Shown here piece by piece: positions 50,201 to 63,071 of a stretch of 64,000 bases of DNA. This stretch comes from Allodiplogaster sudhausi. Its lineage: Eukaryota > Nematoda > Chromadorea > Rhabditida > Diplogasteridae. A program made the position numbers and the translations under genes. A model generated the notes under the pieces. It did not search any database, was not told the DNA's origin, and worked only from the letters and a program-made list of their open reading frames with translations. Numbering within the stretch: the first letter of the stretch is position 1; every line of letters starts with the position of its first letter. The stretch spans positions 597,501 to 661,500 of the forward strand of contig CALZFC010000097.1 in NCBI GenBank assembly GCA_945643635.1, written 5' to 3'.

Positions 50201-53200
50201 TTTAATTATACCTCATTCATATTATGGCTGATCAGAGTCTTTCATAAATGGCCATTCCAGAAGAAAATATTTCTTTATTAATAAAAAAACTGCCCCTATT
50301 TTTTACATTATCGTGAAATAAGTAAGTATTTGTCAGTAGAATGAGAATAATTTAACAAAATTTCCCACTTCAAATTCTCAATCCGAAATCGTGAAACCCA
50401 TCTAAGTACCATTTTAACAGTTTCTTTTTGAAGTGCCCTCTGCGACTCTGGCGCCTTGGTGAACGTGGCGAATGCGAAGGGAGAGACGCCTCTTCTGACG
50501 GCAGTGAAAAGGGGCGACGAGCCCATCGTCCGGCAACTCCTCGCTGTCGGCGCCGATCCCAAGGCCAAGACTGCCAAGGTCTGTCCATGGACCTACCGTA
50601 ATCCGCATGAAAAGACTGTACAAGAGGAGAGAAGGATTAGGCACGGTAGATTTTAAGCTCCATCAGCTAGATTAAAGATAGCAAGCGCAAAGAAATAACA
50701 AAAAGAAAAAAATACTGAATTACTACAAATGGAGGGATTATTAAAGCATATCTTATTTCCTTTTAGAGTTGCGTCATTTACATTGGTGACTTGTCTTTGA
50801 GCTTGCATAGTAATATCAAAAATGAGACTACGAAATTTCTAAACAATTTACTGTAATTTATCTATTTACTTGAATAATTGAACCAATTTAGCAGTAACTA
50901 ATTAACCAATTAATAAAGTTCGAAAAATTTTGAGGGTGAAGACGCGTTTGCCATTGCGACGAAGAAAGGAGGTTCGCTTCTTCAGCTGCTCTCCGCTGAC
51001 ACGTAAGTCGAGAAGAAGCGGTAGAGAGGTGATTCATGTTGATTGTGATTGGTGGTGGATGGAGCAATGCCGAGGGGCTATAGACATTCCGTTTCCCATG
51101 AATATGGAGGATATCGAGGGGCAATTGAAATCGAGAAGATTTAAGCAAAGAAATCATCTTTGCACGTAGTTAGGAAAACACAAAGAGATAAGATTAGTTT
51201 CCGTGTCCATTTCTTGAAATTGCAGAGTAACACGAGATATAAGACGGACAGCATCGGTCGAGTCGCTCGAGTTTGATAGGTCTTCACTGATCTCATGCGA
51301 TGCTGTCTCCAGCACACTCTTCGTGGACAAGTTAGCAGATTACATCAACTAATTCCAAACATTGCAGTAATCAACTTCTCTCGGATAAGTTCCATCGGTT
51401 TTTAAATCTGCCATATTGTATTAAAGGTTATCACAGTACTGCAAGCCACAATTGCCGAACTGTATAATTGCCTAGTGAGAAATTGTGACTCCAGAACGAT
51501 ATTGTGTAAAGAGAGTGTTCTTGGTCTAAAAAAGTGACTTAATGAAAGGCCTTTTTGCTCTTTAAAAGCAAACCCCATTTTTCATCAGATCTCTTGCATA
51601 CACGGCGGGCAAGCCGGAGTCGTGGACTGATCTCCTGTGGCCACAACCCAAACTTGTGAGCATTAACACGGACGGCAAGCTGTTTCATCTGCCCAAGGAT
51701 AATAGGTATGTTGTGCACTTTTATAGCCCTTATTTTTTTTCGGCAGGTTTAACTCGATAATCTTTTGAATTTAAAAAAAAAGAAGAGAATGAAATTATAT
51801 TAAAAATATTGTACAAAAAAAAATCAGGCTGAAGATCTACTTTGATGACTCGAGCGACGGCTGCCCGCGCAGACTAATGCAGGCCATCCAAATCAGCGCG
51901 CCACTTCTCTCGTCAGCGGGCATTGAGATGGAGTACCGAGGACACAAGGTCATCAGAGCGAGAGATTACAGAATTAAATAGCAAAAGATTTTTTGACTTT
52001 TGGCCCTCGTTTCGGGTAGGCTTACTTAGGAGAATAATGAAAAAGTTGATGATATAATAATGTAAAAATTCGAAAAGTGACGAGTTTCCTCAGTTAAAAG
52101 TGGAAAATTATACATGATTTACTTTGTTATATATTCCTCTCCCACTCGATAAGTTTACTTTACATTTTTCTTTTAGACCGCTGAGCATGATGCTTCTCCA
52201 CTAGAAGGCAAGGTTACGGTAGGTGTCTACGAGGACAAGCGAAGACCGGGCGCATACTGTATCGCCATCGAAGCGAACGGGATTGAGATTCAAGTGAGGA
52301 GTTTAAATTGGAAAGTATATTCATGTCGCAATTGAAGTATTATCCGTGAAAAGGAATTGGATAATGAATAATATTTGTTTGAGTTTTTTTTTAATATGTT
52401 TTTAAATGCAAAATACAACGTTTCATTCCCAGGCAGGAGACTACGCCGGAGTACGGTATGCAATGGCAACTCTCGTCCAGATCATTAGACTTCACAAGTT
52501 AGAAATAAGGAAAAAGCTATTAGATCTAAACATATTTGAATTTTGTAGTTGTAAAGAAAATACTACAAGCTATTAGAAAAAAAAAGCATAAAAGAGGTGA
52601 GCTAAATTAAGAATAAAATCCGAGTTTCTCTGCAGATTCGGCGATCGTGGCAACAACACGTCGGCAGCGACTGAGAATGGCGAGCCAGCAACGGCACCGC
52701 TGGTTAGGCATTCATCTCTCTGAGCCCTTGTTTCTCTAACCTCCTCTCCCTCCCTCCCCCACTATGGACTCTTCCTTTCTCTGACATCTTTTATTGCTTT
52801 TATCTGACTCGGTCTTGGTCGATCTTTCTTACCCTAGCCCTCGGTCTCTCTCTGCCTCTCTTTCTCTCTCTCTCTCACTCTCTCTCTCTCAGCCAGGGAC
52901 AGCTCCGCCGGGTAGTATCGCCTGCCTGACAGTGCGGGATGAGCCAGACCGCGCCTTCCGCGCCATCTTCGAAGACTTCTCAGGCTGTCGCATTCTCAAC
53001 ACTGAAACGGTGAGGATTTCGTGCATGTTTAATAATATGTAAAATTTACATTATATTCAGGCCAAATGCGTCATTTAATTATTGTATGCTCGAAGGAAGG
53101 AAATTAATTTAAGCCATTATTCTTGTATAACTATATTGACGCAGCACGTTTGAACATACCGGGTCAAACATTTTTAAATGTGCGTCAATATGATTGCATC

Positions 53201-56200
53201 AAGAGCAATGGCCTAAGTACAACACCGTATTTCATGATTACAGCTTCTTCAACTTGCTACCAGACTGAGCTACTGCAAAGCGAACTACTTGTTTGTCAAT
53301 TTTGAGGTGTGGCCAGTAAATACAGTTTCCTTTAAATCAAAGGGGAAAAGATCGCCATTGCTGGGAAAGGCGAACGAATGAAGAATTGGATTGAATCTAT
53401 CTTTTATTTATTGAATGATTTATATATATTTATTAATTAAATTGTTTAAGGTGCGCACGACAGATCGATATCAGCTTCCGTACACGAACAGAGATCTCTT
53501 CCACATGTCACAAGTGTGCGATGAGCTCTTCATGCAGGTACTTTTTAAGTCAAATCTTTTTTTTTTTGCAATCAAAAGAAACACATTTTAATAAGGTTAT
53601 TATAGAATACTACTTTTAAACTTAATCTTTTGAGAGAAAATATCAAAGTAGATCTCGATTATAACGCATTGTTGAACTGCTTCAGCTCGTCCCTTCGCTG
53701 GATCTACAGTCTAACTACATCGAACCACTCGCAGCACGCGCTATCATTGATCACTTCCTGGACGACTTCCCACTCTCGAGTGCTGCCCACTTTGGGCCGA
53801 ACATTGCTTCCATCTTGGTGGCGAACAGGTAAGAGGAATAGAGTTGGAGAAAGAGAAGAGAAACGGAAAAGAGGAGAGAGAGAGAGAGAGAGAGAAGTTG
53901 TATTGATTGATGTAGGAAATGGCATGGATCGATTAATTCTGATGAAACGTATATTTCCTGATTTTCTGTCAAAAATCTCTTTAGGGAAGTAAAAGAACTT
54001 TTTAAAAAGCTAACAAAATAAATGACAGACCGGTCTTGCAAGCGGTGCAGCGCCGTGTCAAGCGAATCTTCCTCTCTGTTGAAGTGAACGAGAAGAATGC
54101 TGCTCAGGTTTGGCAGGGGTTTTATTATTATTATTTTTAATATAAAGATTCATCATTTATATGAACTGAATATAGAAACGGAAAGTGGGTGTAAAAGATA
54201 TGTAAGAATGATGATGCTCCTTGAGCTCTCCAAAGTGCCTGCCTACGTGACTCTCTGCGTAGAGGGACGCTATCCATTCGAAGCTGAGCGTCTCCTCAAT
54301 CCGAGAGTTTCTCTCGTTCTTCGATTTACAACTGGTGCATTTTTCAAATTGTTGAAATTAAACTAGTACAAAAAATAATCAACTCAAAATCATGGAATAT
54401 TTTAAGATTCAAATTAGAAATTTTAACGCGTGGAAGAGCTCGCCAAACTGATATGTGTAGTATACTTCCGCCTCAATTCGTCCTCACATATGACCTGTTT
54501 TACCTCATATATACCCCCAAATTTCAGGGGACGACGGTTATCTCTGCGCTGCGCCAGATTCTACGGCAAAGAAGGCACTTCTTGCAGCCAAGCTGGGAGA
54601 GCGGAGTACGGTAGTCGGTGAGTGGGTCTTGAAGGGAAAATACTCTTCAAACAGATTAGACTTGAAATTGTCTTTTCTAGTTTAGAGTATTATAATTTAT
54701 AGCATAATGCAGAGAGACCTAACCTACTGGTTTCTCTTAGAGTATTTGAGGCCTATATGATATGCATAACGGAAAAAGCATATTAACAAACTTATTTGTC
54801 GTTCTAGGCACGATGGTTTGCGATCTCTCCACGGGCTGTGAGATTATCCCGCCTTCTTTGAGGTTGGTATGAGAAATAAATGAAACATTTTAAACTTGAA
54901 TGAAAATGCCCGATATTTGTCTTTTCGGGAATGTGGTGAAAGACTAAAAGATGCATAGTAGTGTATTTTTAATACTACAGTGATGTTCCTCCAAAATGGC
55001 CGAAATGTCCCAATCAGCGCGCATTAAATATCTCATCGCAGACACCTTGGACCATATTGATTCTGTTTTCGTTGAAAAAGAAATTAAATTCCACATACAG
55101 CACAAATATTACTTCATTCCAACTATGAGTTGGAAAGGAGTAAAATGACTTTGAAGTTTTAGTATGGCGCCATGCTCTAATCTTGGAGCTTTATTTTATC
55201 CCTCTAAATATGGTCACCATGCCGTCAATCATAGTGTGCTGGATGTGGCAAAACAAGAGGATTCTAAATATATAAAGATCTTTTCATATTGTTAACTTCC
55301 CAACGAGCTACGACTTGCGTGCCATTTGGAACATTGCGCGCGCAGCGTTCCAAATCGGCCATTTTGGCGGTACATCACTGTATATAGTGGTGTATTATTT
55401 TATTTATGATGTATTTGTAGCGTATTTCTTTTGTTCAGCTACATCCCGTTGATTGCTTCCGTCGGAGTTGGCTGGAATTCAGGCGTGGAGATGAAGAAGT
55501 TCGCCTTCCTCCTGCCGTCTATCACTGCGCACCACGTTCTTATGGATGGGTGAGTTTTTCTCTCTCTCTCCCATTTCATAGTTTAGTTTAATAAAAATAA
55601 ATTCGGATGAAAATTTTCTCACATCAGTGGTGGTAAAATTTAGTTTAATTTTTACTGATACTGTATGTAATTTAATTAATTTAGAAGTGCAAATGAATTA
55701 TAATTGTTTGGCTAATTAATTAAGATTCCCTGCCTAATTCAGCGCGATGGTGGCACTGTTCGAGCAGGCGCTGACACTCGGCCGAGTCGAGCATCAACTG
55801 ACGAGATTCTCGGCAGGCGTATGGCGACCACAGGCAGCCACCACCACCACTCCAAGCATTGCAGAGAATGGAGACTTTGATGTAAGTTGTTAGAGAGAGA
55901 GAAAAGACAGAGAGAGAGAGAGAGAGAAAGAGGGAAAGAGAGAGAGAAAGAGAGAGAGAGGGAAAGAGAGAGAAAGAGAAAGGAAATAAATAGAGGAGAA
56001 GAGGAAGGAGATGGAGACAGAGAGAAAGAGAAAACTGTATTTGAGTATCCATAATGTCTTTAGATAGCTAAAAAAAAATCCTTAAAAAATAAGTAAATAT
56101 TGATGTGAAGTTAATGGGATCCAACAACTGCCCTTGTTTGTAATTATTATTATAAATTTATTAAAACAAATTATATTTAATTCATTTAATAGAGTATTAA

Positions 56201-57875
56201 AAAAATATGTTGAGCTGTCTGCATCGTTCTCTTCGCCCGGTCTCTCTGCCCCGAATAACTCTGCATCCTCTGGCCGATCTCCCAAATCCCCTCCTTCAAA
56301 CCTCCAACCAATCTCCGTCTTTCTGGAGATCATCCTGAATCCAGAGAATCTGGCACTCGAGCGTCTCACGCCTGTGATCTTTAAGGTGCATAAAAATGTT
56401 TTATTTGTTTATTTTATTACTATTTATAATGTCACTAAATGAAGACTTCCTTCTTTGTAATAGTGGGGGAGACAACATAATGTCTGTGCCCAATCCGTAG
56501 GTTGCAGCGTTAACATATGTATTTTGGTGTTGAGAAATTTGTTGATTGACTTGACAATTGGATAAAACAGCCATTGAGTTTGGAACGATGATAGAGAGAG
56601 AACAGGCACATTATGATTACTGTATTGATTAAATAAGTTAATTAATTAATTAAAATAAATGAATTTATAACCCCTCCCCAAACCCTGTGCAGAAGGCTCG
56701 CATCGAGCTGCGCCGCAGTTTGAAGGCGCTGGATGACGCGCGTCGCTCCCTTCCATACAACTTCGAGCTGGCTCTCGTCCTCGCCGAGATCAGACTTGTC
56801 ACCGAACTGCTCGTCCTTGCTTGCAGGTACAGTCCTATTTCGGTGCCATCGTAACCCTGTTTCCGCTGTTTACTGGCCATCCGCATATCCTGGTTGTTTT
56901 TCTTTTCCCTTTTTGGGTGAGTGTCCTTCAGAGGAAAAATCTACTATGAATTTGGAGAATGTTGAAGAGATGAAATTTATTAAATATTTACTTATTTATG
57001 ACTTTTGGAATTTAGACAATTTTTTTTACAGAATTGGCCAGTCTCTCTGCATGCACGGTGGTTCCTACGCGCTGCAGAACAATAACCACATTACGTCCAG
57101 TATGTAAATTGCTGAAATCTTGTTTGTATTTTTTTTATAGTAAATCTGCTTTATCCATTCTTGCATATGAAGCGGCGTTATATATTAGATGTAGAATATT
57201 AGACTAAAAATGTTGTCTTAAGACGGCGACAGCGAGAAGGGACGCAAGCGTAGCAGCGACACGGGCCTGCCGTACTCGCCAGGCAGAGTCGGCGTCGCTC
57301 ACCTCCCACTCGTCACCAGAACGGACCTCGCCAACACGTCAGTGGAGTGGTGGCGGATGGCCTTTGGGTATAACTAATTCATTAACGGTGGATTTAAATG
57401 AGTTGGGGGAGTAGTAGTGACATTTGCATATTTACAACAAAAAAGTTGTTGTAAGTAACTATAAACATTTAATACTCTACCAACTTTTACGCAAGTACCG
57501 TGCCTATACTTGTTGCTTCCGTAGGATCAATCTTTGATCTTTCTTCAGCCTCCTCGACATCCGCGCTCAGTTCCAGCATGTCTGGCTCAGCCGAAGCATT
57601 CCATCGACTCTGCCAAATGCGCTCAAGATGTTCGACAATCTGTTCAGGTTCACGGTTTATTCTGTTGGCGGCTTAAACCATTACAGAAAAAAAGTTTAAT
57701 CGAATTCTTGCCGTACTTATTACGGATTAATGTGCAGTAGCAAATGATAATTTGTAGCAATGGAAGATTGTTTAAAAGAGAAATTTTTGCCTGAACAGTA
57801 CCAATTTGACACAATCTTGCTTTCAGAGCACTTCTACCGCCTGATCTTCAAGAAATGGGCAAAAGTCTTCTCTGA
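47275..57875 (+). CDS. Ankyrin-repeat / GH20 hexosaminidase-like fusion protein (28 exons, 940 residues)
   Basis: Exons: 47275-47374, 47640-47720, 47981-48063, 49649-49716, 49851-49970, 50434-50578, 50935-51002, 51226-51330, 51589-51705, 51828-51948, 52177-52293, 52433-52497, 52636-52702, 52893-53009, 53451-53537, 53686-53828, 54029-54107, 54226-54334, 54528-54617, 54808-54862, 55439-55549, 55743-55881, 56215-56385, 56693-56826, 57032-57099, 57223-57337, 57549-57647, 57827-57875; all phases agree. Residues 1-220 contain ankyrin-like repeats (GTLLHRAVDL, DAINALLANGVNP, KGETPLLTAVKRGDEPIVRQLL). About 280-420 resembles a GH20b lead domain (GAYCIAIEANGIEIQAGDYA, then GVRYAMATLVQII). A barrel-like stretch follows (RAFRAIFEDFSGCRI; LVPSLDLQSNYIEP; LEIILNPENLALERLTPVIF). 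No signal peptide is seen, arguing for a cytosolic protein. The canonical adjacent Asp-Glu of active GH20 enzymes is not obvious, so activity is uncertain. The gene is secure; the GH20 assignment is inference from fold-like motifs. Confidence 0.62.
47939..47980 (+). repeat. Shared intron-end repeat supplying a 3' splice site (copy B)
   Basis: Begins AAAAAGGCGCGAATTCAAAC, continues GTGAGTTTTTGTCTCC and ends TTTAAG exactly at the acceptor of exon 3 of the ankyrin-GH20 gene. It matches copy A in the receptor gene over about 40 bp with only a couple of differences. Upstream TCAGGC extends the match to a third, reverse-oriented fragment at 21736-21757. Confidence 0.75.
48226..49570. mobile_element. 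Foldback-type element with long inverted repeats and tRNA-like segments
   Basis: About 1345 bp inside the intron 48064-49648. The ends are inverted copies beginning GAACCATCTAAGCATAACCC and continuing through a match of roughly 100 bp or more on each side (48226-48345 versus 49455-49570). Further in, both arms carry a tRNA-like promoter segment facing inwards: + strand about 48429-48500 (A box TGGTGCAGTGG, B box GGTTCGAACCC) and - strand about 49300-49374. A third inverted pair, containing AAAAAATTATTCCGATGAGA, sits at about 48520-48570 and 48910-48960. No coding sequence is visible and no clear target-site duplication is seen. Confidence 0.75.
54978..55380. mobile_element. Tc1/mariner-type MITE with TA target duplication
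   Basis: A 403-bp non-coding element with imperfect terminal inverted repeats: CAGTGATGTTCCTCCAAAAT at the left and its reverse complement form ending GCGGTACATCACTG at the right, including the inner block AAAATGGCCGA. TA flanks it on both sides (54976-54977 and 55381-55382). The CAGTG start and TA duplication are typical of Tc1/mariner elements. It lies in the intron between exons 20 and 21 of the ankyrin-GH20 gene. Confidence 0.85.
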
Positions 57876-58614
57876 GTGTTGAACTATTTCATCCGGTTTA
57901 CTTTAAAAGTGACAAAGAGTTATTATGAGAGAGCCTTTTGACAAATTATGGCTGTGCCGAGTTTTGATTGTATGGTTAGAATAGTATTTTGATGAGGCTG
58001 AGCGCTGTTTGGCTGTATTAAAGAGAATTTATATATATTAAATAGTAATTCCATTGGCTCATGTGATGTTTAGCCTAAAAATGCAGTGTGATAAATATGG
58101 AAATGCCTTAAATATATGCTTGTCATATGTATTTTAGATACCTCTTTTTTTTTCTTCTTCTTCTAATTTCGTGGCGGCTAGAATTTCAATTAATTTATTG
58201 ATGCAATAGTGTGATATCAAATCCTTCTGTGATAGCCCATGAACGCGACTCTTATTAGGAATCATTGATATTTCAATCTACTGCTTGCTTTTCTCTCTGT
58301 AAATATACAGCTCGAATCGAGATGCTAAAGAAGTGTGATGGGTTCTGGCTTAGAAGAATTTGTGTGTCCTTCCAAGATGAATAAAGTATTCGTTTTGTTT
58401 TGCTAGTTGAATATCGTGATTCTTCAATTAATGGTTGAAGAGCCTGAAGAATATCTCAATACTTTTGACTAGTTCATGCTGCGGTCCTTTATAGGAATTT
58501 TTTTATTATGTTTGACAAATGTGTAAAAGGAATGGTTAATGGATGTAACTTTGTTTGAATATTATTTTTAAGATTGCGCTTCTATTTTCAGGCAGTCTTT
58601 CATCAACTTCTAAA
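57876..58614. other. Intergenic region before eIF3K
   Basis: Contains the 3' UTR of the ankyrin-GH20 gene with ATGAATAAAG near 58377 as a possible polyadenylation signal, then AT-rich DNA. The sequence TATTTTCAG ending at 58591, 23 bases before the eIF3K ATG, looks like a trans-splice or 5'-UTR acceptor. Confidence 0.5.
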
Positions 58615-59512
58615 ATGGGCGAGAAGTTCGAGAAGCTCAAGGCAATCCTTGACGAGAACATCCAAGGCGTCAACAGGTATTCGCTCTTCTTTCCGTTGTA
58701 CTTTATTTTACTACCTTGTTGGTGGTTGGTTATCTTACCAATGTTGCTATGGGTCATTACAATATGGTGGCAGTCATTTCGTAATAATATTAATTTTGTC
58801 ATTTGTAAAATATGGTGAAGATAATTTCGTAATAATAACGACAATAATAATATTAAAGGTACAACCCGGAGAATGTGAACGATCTGCAGCAGTGCGTCGC
58901 TGCAATGGCATCCGAGAACAAGTTTGAATTATTTTCTTTTTTGTATAAAAATATATTTCGAATTGTTGCAATTGTACATTTATTGCATTGTCAGCACAAA
59001 ATTAACCTTCAATTTATTCCTTTCCAACATTGCAGGGGGAAAAAACGAGGAAATGTAGATTTCAATTTTCTTTTCCTTTTTTCCCAGATACGACCGTGAT
59101 ATCGCATTGACTACCCTCAAGCTCTACCAGCTGAACCCCGACAAGTGAGCAGAGTTCATGAAGTTATAATAATATTCGTAGAATTTTATTTTAGCGTATC
59201 TCTTAGATGAAATAAAGTCAATTATGGCAAATCGAGAGATGTATTAATAATTTTTTTTTACGAAGTTTTGTATAAAAATAAAACAACAACACAAATGAAT
59301 GCATAAAATAGATAATGAAAAATAAAGAATCAAATGACTACTAGGTACGACGAGACCACCGTCCGTCTAATTCTGCTGAAGTCGCTGACCGTTCTGCCCG
59401 GCTCGGACTTTGCACTCGCCAAGTGCCTCATCGACGCGAACAGGCTCAGCTCATCGGTTGGTGCCATTTTTTTTTACGTATTTAATGAAATTTATTGTTG
59501 TTGTTATTATTA

Positions 59513-59544
<32 letters not shown>

Positions 59545-60968
59545 GTTTTAGTAAGTAAAGTAGATGTGCTAAATTTAAGAAGCGTGCGCAGCGATAAATT
59601 CTTGTACAATTTGCGTAAGATATTTAAATAAATTAATTAAAATGCCGGAAATTTTAAGAGCAGAATGATTTGATGTGTTTGAAGTTTTGCAGATTTTGAG
59701 CTATGATATTTATAGGATCTGAAGCGCGTCCTCGACCTCGGAGCGATACTGGAGTCGTGCGATTTCGCGACCTTCTGGAAGGTGATGCGTGGGGAGTACC
59801 AGGCAGACGAGAGGTTTATTTGTTTTTACTTTATATATGTTTGTATAATAGGTATTTATTTATTTGTATATAGTGAAGTTTTCCATCATAATTATACTTG
59901 CGTCAGATATAAGAATCCAAACGACATCCCCAAGCTCGTCAAGGAGATTACTGGCTTCGAGGAGGCCGTTCGCGTTTGTCAGTTGCATTTTCACGATGAA
60001 TCATTTTAAAATAAAGTTATATAAAAAAATATATATAAGTTAACTTGCGCATCTGTCGTTGAAACCTAAAAGAATTGTAGATAAATGTTTTATCTAATTA
60101 GTCGTTATAATTATTTGTTCTTATCGTATTCAGATGCGTGCAAAGTGATTGGCGCGACGTTCCAGAAGATTGAGAAGGCGCAGCTCGTGCGACTCTTGGG
60201 CGGCGCAAGTGGTCAGCTCTATAATTATTTTTCGCGCCAAATTATTTTTGTCATGCTAACTTTTGCATTACAAATACTTAAATACATTACTCTAACCTAC
60301 TCATTTAAATATGATGTTCATCGTTCAGAGTGAGGATGGCCTCATTTTGAAGATGCCGATTGTGATATTATGATAATTTTTTTTTGCTCTGCAAAAGTTT
60401 GCTTAATTACCGTGTCTTGTAATACTTAGGTATTTTTATTACTTGACGTAAGTAATTAGATTTAATTTAATGAATTAAAGTTTAAGATGCGCAAGTGAAG
60501 GCATACGCGACTCGCTTCAAGTGGGACACCATCGAGGGAGGCGCCGCCTACTTTGTCTGCAACCACGAGGCGACCATCCGCTCCAGGAACATTGACGAGA
60601 AGCTCACCTTTGATAGTTGGTTGAGAGAGAGAGCGCGAGAGTGAGAGAGAGAATGAGAGAGGAAGAGAGAGAGAAAATGAGAGAGGAAGAGAGAGAGAGA
60701 ATGAGAGAGGAAGAGAGAGAGAGAGGGAGCATGAGAGAGGAAGGGAGAATGAGTGAGATTGATAGAGAAGAAGAGAGAGAGAGAGAGAGAATGATAGAGA
60801 GAAGACAGAGAATATATGATTATTAGACAGCGATGAGACCAATAAGGTGCACGAATGGTAGTAAATAGAAGAAAAAAAAGATTTATTTTAAAAAAAAGAG
60901 AGAAAAAAATACTTGAAGGCGTCCACGAGATCCTGGAGAACATGCCCATGCAGACGGTGATCGAGTGA
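58615..60968 (+). CDS. EIF3K: Eukaryotic translation initiation factor 3 subunit K (9 exons, 239 residues)
   Basis: Subunit of the eIF3 complex that organises the 40S initiation complex; eIF3K pairs with eIF3L at the edge of the octamer. Exons: 58615-58676, 58859-58921, 59088-59144, 59345-59456, 59716-59813, 59907-59977, 60134-60211, 60487-60615, 60919-60968; phases agree, total 720 nt. The sequence runs as a typical eIF3K: LDENIQGVNRYNPENV near the N-terminus, LYQLNPDKYDETTVRLILLK, LPGSDFALAKCLID, HEAT-like helices, then the PCI/winged-helix part (LLGGASDAQVKAYATRFKW) and ending with NHEATIRSRNIDEKLTFDS. Length matches the family (about 218-240). The last intron contains a GA tract after its donor. 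High confidence. Confidence 0.93.
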
Positions 60969-61128
60969 ATGAGGAAGACGAGGAAGATATGATTGCCTTC
61001 TTCGTTGTCATCTAGTACTTCCCCTTATCACAGACTTAATCATCTGCTTCTGTGATTGTCTTGATGCTTGGTCGTTATTTGTTGTGTCGTGTGAAGTGGT
61101 TACTATCATCGGTTTTTTTTTGCCTCTT

Positions 61129-61183
<55 letters not shown>

Positions 61184-62795
61184 ATCTCTCTTCTGCCTCC
61201 AGTCTCATTGCCACCCGACTGTTGTTAGCCTTTTAAATTCCCTTCGATGTTCTCTTGTGCTGTTATGATATTTATAAATGAAGGAGAATATTGTGTTCAA
61301 AGGATGTTTCACGAGAGTATAATGTGTTTGTTAATCTCTGTACTACCTTTTCTGTGTTAAGGTTGGGTTTGGGTTCTCGATTCATCTGATTCTGAGAAAA
61401 TGTACAGTACGAATCGTACTGCTTATGGATGTACATTAAAAAGTTTCCGGCAATTTTGAAGAAGTTCCTGCCTCAAAGAGCACAGACCAGCAGGCGGGGA
61501 CACGTGTCCAGCTAGGTGATTTCTGGTGGCGCTTTAAGAGTCTCTGCCGCTCTTATTCTCACCGTCTGTCACAGTATCTCAATTGCACAGCGCTTCTCTG
61601 CCTCCCTAACCTCTATCTGTCCACGATTGTTTTGCTCTTCCTCTCTCCCGCTCTCTCTCTCTCTCTCTCTCCCTCTCTCATTTTCTTGCTCCCTCGTTCG
61701 TTCGCTCTCTCTCTCTCTCTTTGTCTCTCTCTCACTCTGTCTCTCCCCCCCCCCCTTTAACATGCATTTGTCTACAACACTCTCCACGTGCTGCCCACAT
61801 TGTGCGAGCTCGCTTTAAATCAATCTAAAAGAAAAAAAAGTGGCTTCAATTCCTTCCTCCTGTCTTCTCTTCTGTCTGCATTAAAGCTTTTCTGCTTCCC
61901 TAATGATTCATCGTCCATAGGTCTTTTTTTTGCTTCTTTTTGACTCTTTCTCACTCTCCCTATCTCTCTCGCTCGCTCGCTCTCTCTTTCTTTCTCCTCT
62001 CTTCGTCTTGCTTGCACCCAGATGTTTAACAACTGCCCACTGAAAATTCTTTGACAGATGTCTGATAATTGCTATCAAGACTGGACTCTCCCGTTAGTTC
62101 TAGGAGAGAACCCATAACCTGTTCACTCATTAAAAACGACTCGATATGTTAAAATATTATTTATTTTCTAGCAACATAATATTTGTTTAAGTTTGGCGGC
62201 CTTTTATTCATATGACCCTCCTAGTCTTTGACTGGGAATAGTTTTTGACTTCTAACCGGCTTATCCATTTTCCTTTCTGTTTGTTCGCATGCGGAAGTTT
62301 TGTTTTGAAGTCTAGTCGCCGACTAGCAAAAGGGAGTGAGAGAGAGAGGAGGGCAGGGGAGGGAGAGAGCGTGCGAGAGAGAGAGAAAGAGAGAGAGAGA
62401 GAGACAGAAGGAATGGGAAAGGAATGGAGAGTGAAAGGGAAACATTCACTAGTAGTTTCACTGCAAAGACAAATGTTTGCTATGCCGCTGCTCCAATGTT
62501 GCAACTGACTTGCGTGATACTTTAAGAATATTAGACGTCGCCTGGCAACTGTCATTTGCTAAAACCTTTCTTAATCACCGTATAATTTGAGTTGTATGAT
62601 TCTCTCTCTCTCTCTCTTTCTCTGCCTGTCTAGCTGCTTTGCCGCATTTTTCTTTCTCCCGAACAGCCTCTTTTCTAGTTTGTTCATCTCTAATTGTAAG
62701 ATATCACTGACTCTGTGAGATCCCCCCTCTCTCTGTCACTCTCTCTTTCTGCCTCTATCTCTCCCGTTATGTCTTTATCTCTCTCTCTCACTCTC

Positions 62796-62827
<32 letters not shown>

Positions 62828-62890
62828 GCTCTCTGTCACTCTCTTTCTGTTCCTGCCTCTATCTCTCTCGTTATCTCTTTTTCTCTCTCT

Positions 62891-62934
<44 letters not shown>

Positions 62935-63071
62935 CTCTCTCTCTCTTTATCTGCGTTATCTCGCTGTAAATTTTTTAAATATCGTCCAGCGTTTTATCTC
63001 GAAGTATTTCTATCTGTTCCTTTCACCGCCATTCTGCCAGTTTCAAGCACACGCTCTTTTCCCTCCAGACA
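60969..63071. other. Intergenic region before the CoA-transferase gene
   Basis: Two kilobases of non-coding DNA with CT tracts (61130-61180, 61640-61760, 62600-62630, 62715-62950) and one GA tract (62335-62415). No supportable gene. TTCCCTCCAG ends at 63068, three bases before the next ATG, and looks like a trans-splice acceptor. Confidence 0.5.

Noticed and set aside
53511..53525. CDEL pair as catalytic Asp-Glu of the GH20-like domain
   Set aside because: By its position before LVPSLDLQ it corresponds to an earlier barrel helix rather than the strand-4 catalytic site of GH20 enzymes.
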